A DNA stretch of 64,000 bases from Prorocentrum cordatum (GCA_963575745.1 CAUYUJ010020518.1:64001-128000); one strand, 5' to 3'; positions 31,206-43,059 are shown, numbered from the stretch's first letter. The notes: a model not told the origin generated them from the sequence alone. A program made the numbers and translations.

Positions 31206-33831
31206 GAATGTGCTGCGGTTCGGGACACGCTCGGGTGCTACGTATGTGTTGGGAGGGCGGGCGGGAATGAGCGAGACGGCTTGCGGGCGGGGAGGGCGTC
31301 TTGACCCCTCGCCCTACCCCCTCCCCCGGGTCTGGGATGGGGGGGGGCGCGAAACGTTAGAGCCCCGAAGATCGCCTGAGATTGCTCCAGGAGAGCCTCC
31401 GGGAACCCAAGATGGTCTCCAATATTGCCCAAGTTAGCTCAAGATGGCTCAAGGTAGCTTCCGACGCACATCCAAGAAACCTCAATACGGCCCCAAAACG
31501 GTTTCAAATGCCTTCCGAGCCCTTGGGCGCCCCCCCCCAAAAAAGGCAAACATAGTTCCAAAACCAAGGACACTTGATGATTTGTACCTTTTCGCCTTTT
31601 CGTTTCCGATGAGCCTCGGAAGCCTCAAGGTAGCCCCAAGATGTCAGATCGCCCCAAGATGGCCCAAGAGAGCCCCAAGAACCACACGAACGCACAATAA
31701 CGACCCAAGAGCGCCACAAAACGGTCCGAAGGCGACATGTGTGAGCTTCCGAGGGCGGGGCCTGAATGTACGCCGCTCCCTCGTTTTGAACAGCGAGCCC
31801 AAAATTGTTTCAAGAGGCCCCCCAAACCCGCCAAAACAAACACCCCAAATGAGCCCCAAGAGGGACCCAAAGAGTGTCCCAGGTGGCTCCGCGAAGACCT
31901 CAAGGGAGACCCAAGATGGCTCGAAGAGACCACCGATACCACACTTCCAAGGCGGTTGTTATTTGGATGGGCTGGCGGGGATACGCGAGGCGTCAAGAAT
32001 TAGTAATGCCCTTGGTTATGATATGCGTATCATATGTGTCCTTCAAGGTGGCCCTCAGGGGGCCCCGAAGGTTCCCAAAACAGCCCTAGAAGGGGCCGAG
32101 GATGGCTCCAAGACGAATCCAAGAGGCTTCCAGAGCGGAGCGTCCGCGGAGGCCGTTATCGTTGACTTCCTCCCCAGGTCAGGGCAACTCGCCTGCGGAT
32201 CGGTTATGGATGGGCCCGTGGGGATACTTTGGTTGGTACGCGAGCGCACGAAGACGAGTCGAACGCATTGCAAGCTAAGGGCCCGTGGGGATACTTTTTA
32301 GTCAGCGGCCGCGGGCGAGCGCGCCAGCGGCGAGTCAGGTCAAAGCGGGCTACGCAGAGACTAATTAGGCAAAGGCGGCACGAAAAGGCTACAACGAACG
32401 AGGCAAGCCGAGGCCTCACGCGGCGGCCCGGCGGCGGGCGGGTGGCAGGAGGAACTGAAACTGAATCGAACTGCCAGCGTGCAAATATGCAGGGCGCCGA
32501 AAGCACCAGGAAGTCGGGATACAAGCGACGACCAGGGAGGAGACCGAACCTCGAGCAGCTGCGTGGGCACCGGGGTGGCCGTGGCCAACGAACCGCCGGA
32601 CGAGGTAATAATGAGAAATGCAATGGCGAGGCCCCGGAAGTCGGCGGGAGCGCGAAAACAAGGGTGGTCCGAAGGACCGTCGGCCAAAGAATTGACGCCA
32701 GGAGGCGAGCGCACTGGCAGGCTGCAACTCCCAGGGTGGCAGTAGCCGAAGGCCCGTGGGGATACTTTTTTGGTCGCGGCCGCGAGCGAAGAGCGCAGGC
32801 GGCGAGCAGGATGTCCGGGCCGACGACCAAGCCTAATTAGCTACAGGGCGCAGCACGAGCCGGCCGGGCCAGCTCACAGCTCACAACCGCGGCAGCTGGG
32901 GCAGCAGCAGCGGGGGCTGGCTGGCTGAATTGGAACGCCCTGGGAAGCTCAAGCAACGTGCAGCCCTGCGGCAAAATGCCAGGGAATTTTGTGTTACGCG
33001 CTGTGGCGGCCAGACGTGGTAAACAATGGGCCGTCCCCAGTGGGGCGCCAAGCCCAAGCTGCGCCAACGGCGTGTGTTGCCAGCTGAGCAGCACCGCCGA
33101 AAAAACGCCGAATACCAAGCTGGTGGTGGGGGGGGCCCGGAGGGCGGCCGAAACTGCGAGGCGTCACGAACTGACAATAGAAAAAATTGTGCAAAGATTG
33201 CGACCTCCAGCGATCGCGTCAGAGCCGCCTAGGAGAACTGAGTTGAGTCCGTCACAGTGTATTGTGCAAGCTAAGCGGATTCCGGTGAGACGCTCCTCTA
33301 CATAGCCAATATACACACTTCAAACAATAATCGTTTGCACCAAGACTTGATACTCAGACAGCACACCCGGAAAGCTACGTGTGTGAGGCGTGTTCTCCTC
33401 GCTAGAAATACCATTGATGAGAACAAGAAGCAGTCAGTCAGCTACGAAGTACTGACATGCGTCGCCTCTGCACTACGACTGGCAAGCCTGATCTCCATAC
33501 GATCGCCTTATTGAAACATCAGCAGCACTATGTCCTCTGTCTGAGCGGCCCTCGACCCCGCGGAATCAGTCCAACAACCCGCGGAATCAGTCCAACAAAG
33601 AACAATCGACTCCGTCCCCGTTACTGGTGTCTCGCCCCATACCGTTTTCGAGAGGCTCAAATGTTCGAAAACGCTCGCCAAATGCCGAGACCGAAAAGAA
33701 ACTCCGGGACTGGCCAAGGCCCCGTTGGGCGACGATGTCGCGGGGGAGGGGACGGAACCATAGGCATTCATAGCTGTCGTCAGGAGGGGGCTCTGGATCC
33801 GCACCACCTCTCTGGCTCTGGGGGCGCCAGG
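31206..33831. other. No gene; repeated GGCCCGTGGGGATACTTT blocks
   Basis: 31380-32130 is made of loosely reiterated GCCCCAAGA/TGGCCC words. GGCCCGTGGGGATACTTT occurs at about 32213, 32279 and 32753. The last two continue into related GCGGCCGCG..GCGAGCG..GGCGGCGAG sequence, so 32279-32350 and 32753-32840 are direct repeats around a 400-bp segment. 33557-33600 has an 18-bp tandem GCGGAATCAGTCCAACAA. No frame is convincing. Confidence 0.5.
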
Positions 33832-33887
33832 ATGTGAAAGCAAGCCAACCGACCATCTGCCAGAATAGCTCAACGAGGCCCGAAGAT

Positions 33888-34087
33888 TGTGGATGCCACG
33901 ACAATGGACACCCCAACAGTCCGATCATCGAATTAAACATGTGCGAAAGAAGTTGGAAACATGCACTGGGAATGTTTGAAACATGCGTTTAAAATGTACA
34001 AAACAGTTTTAACACCTGTTCTAGACATCTGGCAATTATCTGGCAACATGCTTCCTCTCCATTGATCTTCCTCCACAGCTGCCACAA
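33888..34087. mobile_element. MITE family A, copy 7, with an empty-site counterpart
   Basis: 200 bp from TGTGGATGCCACGACAATGG onward. It is flanked by CCCGAAGAT (33879-33887) and CCCCAAGAT (34088-34096). In the paralogous right-hand block the sequence CCCGAAGAT at 34495-34503 is single and runs straight into GCCCTGG. That shows the pre-insertion state. The element therefore really inserted, after the surrounding block was duplicated. Confidence 0.85.
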
Positions 34088-34213
34088 CCCCAAGATGCCC
34101 TGGGAATGCCAGAGGTACCCCCAGGTGGTCCGAGGCGGCCTCCCAATGCCCCGAGACGCCTCCAATAAGCCCTAACGTTGCCCGACAACTAGGGCCCCAA
34201 TATGCCCCAAGAG

Positions 34214-34446
34214 TTGAGCAGGGACCGGCCGTCCCGGCATTCCTATAGTCCTACCACGACATGTTCTTAGAACCTTAAAATGTTCCAAGGTCAATTCAAT
34301 ATTCTTAGAACATAAACCCCATGGATTGAAACAAGACAGTCCCAGCCAGAAATGTTATAAAGAACATTTCGTGGAAACAACACAAGATTCTTAGAACATT
34401 GTTTGGTAGGCCTGTAGGCGAGCAAGGACGCTTCGCCACTGCGTGA
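34214..34446. mobile_element. MITE family B, copy 3, between 175-bp direct repeats
   Basis: 233 bp from TTGAGCAGGGACCGGCCGTC to the decayed right end CACTGCGTGA. Inner palindromes are weaker than in copy 2. It is the third family B copy flanked on both sides by duplicated host DNA. Confidence 0.75.
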
Positions 34447-34622
34447 CATGTGAAAGCAAGCCACCCAACCATCTGCCAGAATGGCTCAACGAGGCCCGAA
34501 GATGCCCTGGAAATTCCGCAGATACCCCCCAAGGTGGCCCGAGGCGGCCGCCCAGAGCCCCGAGACACCTCCAATAAGCCCCAGCATTGCCCGACAGATA
34601 GGGCACCAATACGCCCCAAGAG

Positions 34623-35637
34623 GGCTCCTCACTTCTTGTGTGCGGCATTATGTAGGGAGCCGAACTCTATACACCGACGCTTCTTCCGGCCCTGCGTTGG
34701 AGTTTGCACCGGAGAGCGGGTCCTGATGTATACGGGACCCTGGTGTATACATGTTTCGTTGCCTTCCCGCGACATCGGGGAAAAAAAATACACCACACCA
34801 CCCCAGCGTCGTCCTTGACCCTCAAGAAGTCCCGGGATTGAAAAACAGCCCGCCACTGGTAATGTTCATGTTCCAGTTTCCGAGGCAGACGACCTCCTGA
34901 CTTCAGGGCAGGTACCCGCCCAAGAGCGGCGGCGCCGCGGAGTGCCAGCCGGCAACACACATCGTGCAAACGAGCTGGACCCGCCCTCACGCACCAGAAA
35001 ACAAAGTAACCTTGCCGACCCACGTGCAGCTCGAAAGAGCGATGACTGCACCTAAGCCATCACGTCGACACGACTGAGCAGCGGAGGCGCCATAACATGT
35101 GGAAGAAGATCTGAAACGCCCGTTGAAGAGCTGCTGGCAGCGTATGCTGCCAGGGCCCCCCCGCAAGTTCTCTCGAGGCAGTCGAGACGCGACATTCGGG
35201 AGGCGGCGAATTCGCGACAGCCACTGGGATACTGCAGAAGGCCATCAGGGCCTTCGTCTATCAGAGAAGGGGACCAAACTTCACATTGCGACCGTCGCAA
35301 CCGAGACTGACACAGATCATGCCCGTTCAAGACAGATGACGATCCACTAACGGCACGGCGCGAAAAACTAAGTGCCACATCATTTGAAGCTGGGCACAAT
35401 ATCATTTACAAACCATCGATCAATAATAATCAAGTAAATGCCTGCGCACCCCATTGACACAGCCACTACGAATACTCTGAAGCAATACCGTGGGCATACC
35501 CTCATTCAACTTCTCATCCTCCCAAGAGAGGGACGACACAGCGACGACCCCGCAACGAGCAGTGACGATCGGCGGCGCGGAAAAGGTGGGTGGGGCGAGC
35601 GGGGGCGACCTTTGAAAAAGGCAGGGAGCCCTTAGAA
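34623..35637. other. No gene recognised
   Basis: Mixed composition. No repeats of note and no frame with bias. Confidence 0.4.
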
Positions 35638-35791
35638 TTAAGTCAGGCGTGTCCCCCTACAGGGGGATTTTCGACGAAAAAAACTGATACAAATATTCCC
35701 AAATGGTCAAATAATACTAACAAAATAGTCCCCATACTATTTTTGGACTATTTTTGAATACTCCTCCTGTAGAGGGACAGGTCCGACTTAA
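35638..35791. mobile_element. MITE family F, copy 2, with 8-bp target duplication
   Basis: 154 bp. The left end is TTAAGTCAGGCGTGTCCCCC and TACAGGGGGATTTTCGA. The right end on the other strand is TTAAGTCGGACCTGTCCCTC then TACAGGAGGAGTATTC, an inverted repeat of about 35 bp. Flanked by CCTTAGAA (35630-35637) and CCTTGGAA (35792-35799). Confidence 0.8.
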
Positions 35792-36088
35792 CCTTGGAAA
35801 GAAAGCGTCTGAGGCCTGTGGAGGGGCTCCTGGAGACGCAGGGGGGGGCTCTGAGATGCCCCCCTGCCCACCGACATGACCGCCCACCTCGCACTGCCCC
35901 TCGACCCAACACACGCTCAGAAGCAGTCCACGGACCCCTCCCGGGTATCCGAGCCGTGCCCAGCCGAGGCAACCGAAGCATCCAGAAACATCGACGACGA
36001 CGACGACCTCCACGATGATTGTTGTCGACGGCGGCGACGACGATGATGCCCCCCCTGCGGGCCGCCGAGGTGGGCTGCCGGCGCGCCT

Positions 36089-36230
36089 ATGCCGCCGTAC
36101 CAGTACCCGATGTGCGAGCTCTTCCAGCCCAAGCCGGGCTGCCAATCGCCCTCGCGCGTGAGGGCCTGCGCTGCCCCCACGGACGTGGGCTCTCTGAGCC
36201 CCCGCGCAACAAGATGCGGCCCTGACGACG
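36089..36230 (+). CDS. Possible isolated exon, function unknown
   Basis: From the ATG at 36089 the frame reads MPPYQYPMCELFQPKPGCQS and continues with SPSRVRACAAPTDVG. It has balanced composition, two or three Cys and G/C third positions, unlike the low-complexity frames around it. After about 36240 the frame enters CCCCAAGAGGCC repeats and a (CTC)n tract, so any exon ends before that. No partner exon or domain was found. Chance is a real alternative. Confidence 0.2.
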
Positions 36231-36309
36231 TGGGCACGAGGCCCCGAAGAGGCCCCCAAGAGGCCTTTCAGGTGGTTCCCAGCAGGCCCCAGGAAGTCCC
36301 AAGAGGGCC

Positions 36310-36470
36310 CCAAGAAGCTTTCTCCTCCTCGTCCTCCTTTTCTGCTCGTCCTCCTCACCCTCCTCCTCCTCCTCCTCCTCGTCCTCCTCCTCGTTTTCTT
36401 CCTCCTCCTCCTTTTGTTATTTCTCCTTCTCCTCCTCCTCCTCCTCCTCCTCCTCCTCCTCCTCCCTACC
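36310..36470. repeat. (CTC)n microsatellite
   Basis: Interrupted CTC/TCC pyrimidine tract. Confidence 0.95.
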
Positions 36471-37136
36471 GCGCGAACAAAGACGATGTCGGGATCACGA
36501 CCCTCCCAAGTTCAGACCAGACGCACAACTTCCGCGGGGTGTAAACCCCACCTCCTTCCAACCGCGCAGACGAAAGCGAGGTCGAGGTCACGACCCGTCC
36601 ATCTCATACCACTTGTCGGACATGCGCTGTTCATACACTCTGTCTCCTGCCTGCAGCGCTGTTGCACAGGCACTGCGGCGGGATTTGCCCAGGCAGCTGG
36701 ATACTTATCTCCGAAAGAACGCGTTTCGCGGGCGCTTGCTTTGCGAACAGTCGGCGGCACGTTTCGAACCGGGGGGGGGCCCCCCCAACACGCGGCGGCG
36801 CCGTCGATCAAAACCGGGGGGACCCCTCTCCCCCCCAACACTCCCCCCTCCCGACCCCCCCCTCCCGACCCCCTCCCTCCCAAGGTGGGGGGGGGGTTTG
36901 AACCTCCTCCTCCCCCCCACCCCGGCGCCAGCGCCAACGGCCGCCAGCAGCGCCGACGGCGGGGACGCAGCGACGATGAACAGAGGCAGTCCAGGGGGGG
37001 GGGTCAAACTTCCCCCCCCCTGGCGCCCCGAAAGGGGGGTGGTTCAACCCCCCCCACCCCTGGCGCCGGCGCTGGCGCTGGCGGCGGCCAGCAGCGCCAG
37101 CGCTGGCGCCGGCGACGGCGGGGACGCAGCGACGAT
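36471..37136. other. C-run-rich sequence without a gene
   Basis: Contains many C6-C9 and G8-G10 runs (for example 36767-36785, 36830-36910 and 36996-37020). 36917-36975 and 37050-37135 are direct repeats with GGCGCC..GCGCTGGCGGC..CAGCAGCGCC..GGGGACGCAGCGACGAT. Confidence 0.5.
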
Positions 37137-37682
37137 AACCACCACTACTACCACCACCACCACCACCACTGCCTCAACCCACCACCACCACCACCACCAA
37201 CCCACCACATAACCATCACCACCACCACAACAGCCACCATCACCACCACAACCCACCATCACCACCACCGCCACTACCACCACCACCACCACAATCTACC
37301 ACGCCACCGCCACCACCACCACCACCACAACCACCACCACTACCAGCCGCACAAACCACCACCACCACCACCACAAACCACAAACCACCACCACCACCGC
37401 CGCCATCACCACCACCAACAGAACCTCAACAAACCACCGCCACCACCACAACCACCACAACCACCACCACCACAACGCACCACCACACCACCACCGCCAC
37501 AACCACCACCACTACCAGCAGCACGACCCACCACCACCACCACAAACCGCCACACCACCACCACACCACCACCACAACCACCGCCACCACCACCAGCACC
37601 ACAACCACCACCACCGCCAACACTACCGCCACCACCAACACAACCCACCACCACCACCGCCACCACCACCACCACAACCACC
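37137..37682. repeat. (CCA)n microsatellite
   Basis: About 545 bp of CAC/ACC trinucleotides with AAC and GCC interruptions. Open in several frames (poly-His, poly-Pro, poly-Thr, and poly-Val on the other strand), with no evidence of coding. Confidence 0.95.
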
Positions 37683-38772
37683 GTCCTCGTCGACGCAGCC
37701 CGCCGCCGCCGCCCGCCGCCACAGGCGCCGGCGTCGGCCCAGAAAAAAAAAATTGTCGTCCCCGCCGCCGCGGCCAGCCGACGAGAGAGAAAGAGAGAGG
37801 AGAGAAGTAGGAGAGGGAGGGGCGGGGGTTCGACACCCCACCCCTCCGTCACGGGAATGGGGGGGGTCCGGTTCCAACCCCCCCCCCCTCCTCCAAGCGA
37901 TTACAGAGCGCGCTCTTTCGCATTTCCTTGCAACTTGCAACGATCGGTAAAAAGGAGTCTTGGGACGGCGGGGTGTATTGCAGCATGGTTGATGCATACG
38001 TGCTGGGTTTATTCTACGTCCTAATCCTCCTCCTCCTCGTCCTCCTCGTCACCTTCCTCGTCCTCCTCCTCACACTCCTCAAACTCAGGAGAAGCAAAAT
38101 CCTCCACTCGTTCTTTGCCGCTGCCCTGGACCCCCCTGCCATCCTTCACGTTCTCGAAGTCCGTGAGGTTCGGCCGGACCAGCAGGAACCCCCCCTGCGC
38201 CGTCCGTCGCCGTGGTCGCCGTCGTGGCCGTCGGACTCGCATTGTCGATGCATGGGCGATGCGCCGCGATGCTCCACCCCCATTTGTGATATGGAAGATA
38301 CTCGATGGATCTTCTTACTCGCGCGGCGAAGGGCGTAGCTCTAAGGCCAAGGGCCCTAGTTTGAATAACACCAATTGCGGTAGAGCGGGCGTGAAATGAC
38401 AGAGCGGGAGAGCGGGAAATGGGTGAGCAGGCCTGCGAGCCTTCTGGAATCACGCTCCTCCTGCACGGCGTGAGGGCGCGAAACATCAGAGCGCCGAGCA
38501 TGCAAGTGCCTGGCTCTTCCTTGGGCGGATGGCCAGGCATGCTGGCAGAAGGCGAGCAAACGGCTCAACACGGATACAAGGTCTACTCAGCTCTCAGCGC
38601 CGCCAGCGCTTAATCGAAACACGAAGCTAGCAATGACAAGGGTTTCATCGCGAAGCGACAGAACCCAAAACATATCCATCTTACCGAGATAAGATATGAA
38701 TGCTAACTGGGTGTGATCGTCATCACACACCAAAAACTGCGCACACTGAATGAAACTTCGATCGGCGGAATT
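37683..38772. other. No gene; (TCC)n at 38020-38085
   Basis: 37786-37815 is a GA-rich tract and 38018-38085 a TCC/CTCGTC tract. Otherwise unremarkable. Confidence 0.5.
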
Positions 38773-38950
38773 ACGTGTAGATCTTTACGCCGGGTAGGAA
38801 ATCTGAGCAGCAACGCTGACTTACATAAATCTTTCGCCGGGTATGGAATTTGAGCGGCAATGCGGACCAACGTATGAACAGCCGAATATGAAATCTGAGC
38901 GGCAATGCAGACTTACGTTGAGTAGCCGGGCATGAAGTCTGAGCAGCAGA
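38773..38950. repeat. About 48-bp tandem repeat, four imperfect units
   Basis: Units share GCCGGGTAxGAAATCTGAGC then GGCAATGCGGACTTACG, beginning near 38773, 38824, 38872 and 38919. The array lies just beyond the 3' end of the decayed copia element, where its LTR or 3' untranslated region would be. It could belong to that. Confidence 0.75.
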
Positions 38951-38999
38951 ATCTTGCCGGCTGGATCGGCCAACCTGCCGTCCGAAAACCAAGCGGGGT

Positions 39000-39790
39000 T
39001 CACTTTTCCTTTTTTGGCTTCGTCGGTTTGTCCGTCAGGTCGAATCCTCGCCAGCAGTCTCTGCCTGTGAGCTTCCACCAGCGGCCCATGAGATCGTTCA
39101 TCACACTCTCCGGGAAGATCGTGAAATCGGGGTTGCCGAAATGGTAGTGCCGGAGCACCCACGCCGCGTGCTTCTTGCAGGTATTGCAAGTGATGTAGAC
39201 ACTGTGCAGGTTGTGGCCGATAACAACATCATGACAAGAAATACCGGTCGAGCACGTGAGGATGACATTCGGCTGCGCTGTCGGTGAGGAGCCGCTCCAC
39301 GATACAACACTGGCTGACGTGGCTGACACGGAACTCGATGAACTCGTCACAGTGACAACGCATGGTCATGCAAGGGCCGAACTTCCCCGCGAACTTGCTG
39401 ATCTTGATCGTCCAGATCCCCGTGCTGAAGTTGCGGTATATGGTGATGGCGATGCGCTGGCAGGTGGTGGTTCTGTCGGCAACAGTGGCGGCGAAGGCAG
39501 TTGAATCGCAGCCGATGCTACTGAACTCGATGCCTGCGCGCTGCTGAAAATGTCCACGTAGGACATCGTGATGTCACCATCGTGATCACGGCACTCTGGG
39601 ATGCTTGGTGGCACGTTGCGGCGCCGGCCAAGCACGCGGCCGTCCCATCCGGGATGCTCGCCCAAAGCCTTCACCTCGGCGACGCTCTCCTCGGTGGCGA
39701 TCGCGTCGTTCTGCCTCATGATCGCCCAGAGCGCCATGAAGATGCCGAAGCCGATAGTCATGCCGAGGACCAGCGTGAACGTCAGCAGGC
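39000..39790 (-). pseudogene. C-terminal extension of the copia polyprotein (possible membrane and Cys-rich part)
   Basis: Downstream of RNase H, the minus strand has a hydrophobic segment, GMTIGFGIFMALWAIMRQND, near 39765. It is followed by a charged stretch and, in another frame, VYITCNTCKKHAAWVLRHYH with a CxxC pair (about 39200-39150). Then FPESVMNDLMGRWWKLTGRD and a stop near 39000. Such an extension is not part of classical copia. I recall similar tails in dinoflagellate copia proteins, but cannot check this here. Function unknown. Confidence 0.45.
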
Positions 39791-39799
39791 AGATTTAGA

Positions 39800-40749
39800 A
39801 GCTGTAGTCCGGCATAGTCGGCGAAGGCGTAGGCTGCCCCTTGACCTTGCCGAGGCAGGTGAACAGGACTGAGGCGAGGATGGCAGCGCGTGGCTGCCGG
39901 GCCCCGTAGGTGTGTTTGCGGGCCCCGAAGAACGACAGCAGGGCGCTCACCTCCATCGTCCTTGTCAAGGCGTCAGCGACCATGGCCCAGGTCGGGATCC
40001 AACTGAGCTAGAGCGCACTGTCGGGGTACACGGCCTCCTTGATCATTGAGGCGACGATGCGGAACCGCTTGTCGGTCGACTGGCCCACATATGAAGCGAT
40101 GTGCATCACGAGACCCTTGCTGTCGCTGTAGATCTCCCCTGGGCGCTTGTCGGCGAGCACGTCGATATGCTTGAGCGCCGTCTTGGGGTTGTAGGCCTCG
40201 GTCAGCGAGGGTCGACTTCACCGACCTCTTGACTGTGCCAGAGAGCCAGGCGACGGGCAGGCACAAGTCGCAACGGCCGCCGGCAAGGTCGCGCGGGCGA
40301 TGGGCGCGCCCCATCACCATGCCCGATTGGCTCTTGACGCCGTCCACGGTTGCGAACGCGGCGTCGCTGAAGCACGCGGCGATGGCCGTCTTCAGGTCGA
40401 CGAGCTTGCGCTTGAGCACAATCGCGAGATTCGCGGTGGAGTGCACGTAGGCAACGGTCTTGTTGAGCGCCTTCGCGTCGGCCACGGAGGCGATGCTGGC
40501 GCGCCGAGCTGCGAAGCTCACCAGGCAGGCGACGCCCACCCGGGTCTGCACCGCTAGCCACAGCAGCTGCCCGAGCGTGTGGCGATAGCTCGTCACCTCG
40601 GTGGCGGTGAGCCGGTCCTCGGCACCTCGGCCTTTCTGGGCCTGCAAATCGACGTAGTCCACCTGCGCGGCAGCGGTGGCCTGGGTCACGCCGAACTCGT
40701 CGTCGAGCTTGGTAATCGCACGTCCGCAGTACTTGATGACCCCTTCGAC
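39800..40749 (-). pseudogene. Copia RNase H remnant
   Basis: GVIKYCGRAITKLDDEFGVT, YRHTLGQLLWLAVQTRVGVA and CFSDAAFATVDGVKSQSGMV are the copia connection and RNase H motifs, with the catalytic Asp in CFSDAAFA. A frameshift near 40210 is followed, in another frame, by KGLVMHIASYVGQSTDKRFR and AVYPDSAL. A TAG follows at about 40010. Beyond it LSWIPTWAMVADALTRTM is the ADALTK-type end. Two frameshifts and one stop are visible. Confidence 0.8.
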
Positions 40750-41512
40750 CGGCTTGAGGTGCAGCTTCTCCCCTAGCGATGCGATAGTGGTCTTCAACTT
40801 GGTGGAGTTGTTGCGCTGGGCGATAAGGAAGTCGTCGACATGTGAGTGGACCACCGCGGCGAGCCCACCTTCGTCGTAGAAGTAGTAGGCCGTTCTCGAG
40901 CTTGCTCTCCACGAGGCCGTGCTCGGCGAAGACCTTCTGCGCGTAGAAGTACCGCTGCCTCCCAGCGTCGCGCGTCCCGTAGATCGCGCCTGTGGCCATC
41001 GCGATCTCGCCAGGCTTGGCCCCCGGCGGCGGGTTCTTGGCCGGCATGCGCAGGAGCAGTAGCCTCTCAATGTTACCCGACTGCAGGTAGGCCGCCATCG
41101 CGTCGCAGGCGGAGAGGCCCCAGTCCTTCTGGGCCGCGGCGGCCAGGGTCAGGCACAGCGCGCCCCTGGGCCCCGCAGGCGAGCCCGCCCTGATCTGCGA
41201 CTTGTCCCCCTGGCAACCCTGCGCGACCAGACGTGCCTTCATGACGTTCTGGCCCTTGCTGGTCAGCACCCAGCGTGCGCCCACAGGGCGGATGCCAGGG
41301 TTGCGCCGCAGGAGCTGCTTCCGCTCCGTGGGCGGGAGCTGCTGGTAGGCGCCGAACTCCGTCCACTTCGACCACTCGGTCTTCATGGCGGCGTCCATGT
41401 TTTTCTTCTCGGTGGCGCTCAGCGCGTCGTGCCTGGGCCCCTTGGCGGTCGCGTTGCCCGCGAGCAGTGCCTCACGGAGTCGCGTGCTTGCGTGGAGCTC
41501 GTCCGCGTGCTT
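40750..41512 (-). pseudogene. Copia reverse transcriptase remnant
   Basis: After the stop at 41513 the same frame runs on through KHADELHAS to the ATG at 41398 and MKTEWSKWTEFGAYQQLPP. RPVGARWVLTSKGQNVMKAR and LVAQGCQ are the copia RT fingers motif. SACDAMAAYLQS is motif A, with the catalytic Asp. LENGLLLL breaks into another frame near 40880. YYFYDEGGLAAVVHSHVDDF carries motif C as VDD (about 40829-40840). One frameshift inside the RT domain makes it non-functional. Confidence 0.85.
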
Positions 41513-43016
41513 CTAGAAATAATTGTCTAGGTAGAGCTCGACCTTGTTGGCGCCCTTCGGCCTCTTGAAGCACTTGGGCAGATCGCCCGAGGGATCCCTA
41601 CGCTCGGCAGCGCGATCGCGGGGGCCGAGCTCGTGCTGGCGGTCGCGTTGCAGTGCCACTGGTGCGTGATCCTGTCGAACTTGGCGCTGCGTCTCGGTGC
41701 CGCGCTGGTTCTCGGTATCCGGCGGGCGCGGCGACATCGTCTCCTGGCGCGCCTGCCCCTCCCCAATCTTGGCCCATTCTCGAATCATGTCCGATCCGTC
41801 GGACTCGATGTCGTCGTCGACCGGGCCCTGAGGGGCAGGTTCAGGAAGTCGAAAATCTGCGGCAGCAGATGCGGGGGTGGCTGCAGGAGCGGCAGCGTCG
41901 CCTGAGTCTGGCGCCGGCGGGCCGGCGGCCGCTGGCGGCGGCGGCGGCTCCGCTGGCGGCGGCAGCGGCGGGGGCTGCTGTGCGTCTCCTCCCGAGGGCG
42001 GCTGGGCCGGTCCTCCACTGCCGCTTGCTCCTCCACTGGTTGTGTAATCGCCGTCCCCCTGGCGGCGCGCCAGCCACTCGGCGCGCCTATGAGCGCGCCG
42101 GTTCGCATCGGAGTGCTCCGGCAAGGCATGCGGGAGGCGAAGGCCTCGCCCGAGCACCCACTGCGACGGCGAGCAGTCCGCGGAGTTGACCCGGCTGTTC
42201 ATGGCCCAGCTCGCCGAGGCGATCACCCACTGGATCTTGTGAGCGGCCGCGGGCTGGTCGAACCTGATGCTGAACTGGTCGATCAGCTTCCTCGCGTGCA
42301 ACTCCCACATTCCTCCATGTCGCTCCACGGTAGCGTTCTGGCGGCAACCCATGTCCTCGAGCCCCCTGGAGAACTCACATGATTCGCTGAGGCGCGCCGA
42401 AAGGCGTGGCCCCGCTCTACAACAGTCGAGCGACAACAACCGATGGGTGCCTTGATGCGACAGTGCCGCACATCGTAAAACCTGAGGCCCGCTCGACCAC
42501 GTTTAGGCAGACCAGCTGGTTGCCAGCGCAGTCGGCCAGGGTGAACAGGTCCACTCCGATGGAGTCGCTGAAGTCCCTGTCCAATCTGATCCGCCCTGGC
42601 AGGTGCGGTAGTGGTCGCTGATGTGCTGCACAAGCCTCGCAGTAGAGGTTGAGAGCCATGTCGATGGACCTTTGCGATCCACCGGTCATGCGACTGGCTC
42701 GGGCAAGGGGGGCGTTGGACGGGTGCCCCACGTTCGCGTGGAGCTGCATGATGGCGGACCGCAACGTCCGCTCCTCCGCGGCCGTGAGCGCCGGCTCTTG
42801 GACCGCTGCGGCGACTGGAACCGTCCTTCTGCTTGCTCTTCTCGTCGTCGATGTCAGGTGAGCTTCTCGTGCAAGTCGGCGGTTCGGACGTCGCAGCTGC
42901 TCGGCTAGCGTCGTCGCAAGCTTGGTCGTGTAGTTCTCGCTGCGCTTCGCGCCCTTCCCGCGGGCCTCTTCGCGGGGGTGCCCCCCGCTGCCTGAGCGAG
43001 TCGTCGATGCCGACAT
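41513..43016 (-). pseudogene. Copia integrase remnant
   Basis: The zinc-binding HHCC region is intact: LHANVGHPSNAPLARASRMT, then LYCEACAAHQ. The core begins DSIGVDLFTLADCAGNQLVC, with the first catalytic Asp in VDLF, and ends at VVVARLL followed by a stop near 42415. Another frame resumes with EFSRGLEDMGCRQNATVERH and GGMWELHARKLIDQFS, containing the ERHGG region with the catalytic Glu. The segment that should carry the second Asp is not recognisable, so there is a deletion of a few dozen residues around 42400. A long Pro/Gly/Ala linker follows. A TAG stop at 41513 separates it from RT in the same frame. Confidence 0.8.
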
Positions 43017-43059
43017 GGTCGGTGATGATCAACCACGGCTTCTCGATGTGGATCCCATT

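Larger units (their letters stand above)
33832..34622. repeat. About 175-bp direct repeat flanking a family B element, with a family A insertion in the left copy
   Basis: The left copy is 33832-34213 and the right copy 34448-34622. Both run ATGTGAAAGCAAGCC, CATCTGCCAGAAT, GCTCAACGAGGCCCGAAGAT, GCCCTGG, CCTCCAATAAGCCC, GCCCGACA, GCCCCAAGAG. The left copy is longer only because a 200-bp family A element plus target duplication interrupts it. The family B element fills the gap between the copies exactly. Confidence 0.85.

Noticed and set aside
31444-32301. 285-codon plus-strand open frame
   Set aside because: Made of repeated CCCCAAGA/TGGCCC words giving Pro/Lys/Arg-rich sequence. No domain.
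36414-38024. 536-codon plus-strand open frame
   Set aside because: Almost all of it is the (CCA)n microsatellite and C-runs translated as His, Pro and Thr. No motif, and equally open frames exist on the other strand.
38640-39000. 3' LTR of the copia element
   Set aside because: The 48-bp tandem repeat lies where an LTR could be, but no matching copy is seen beyond 45345, and no TG..CA ends could be fixed. Left unassigned.
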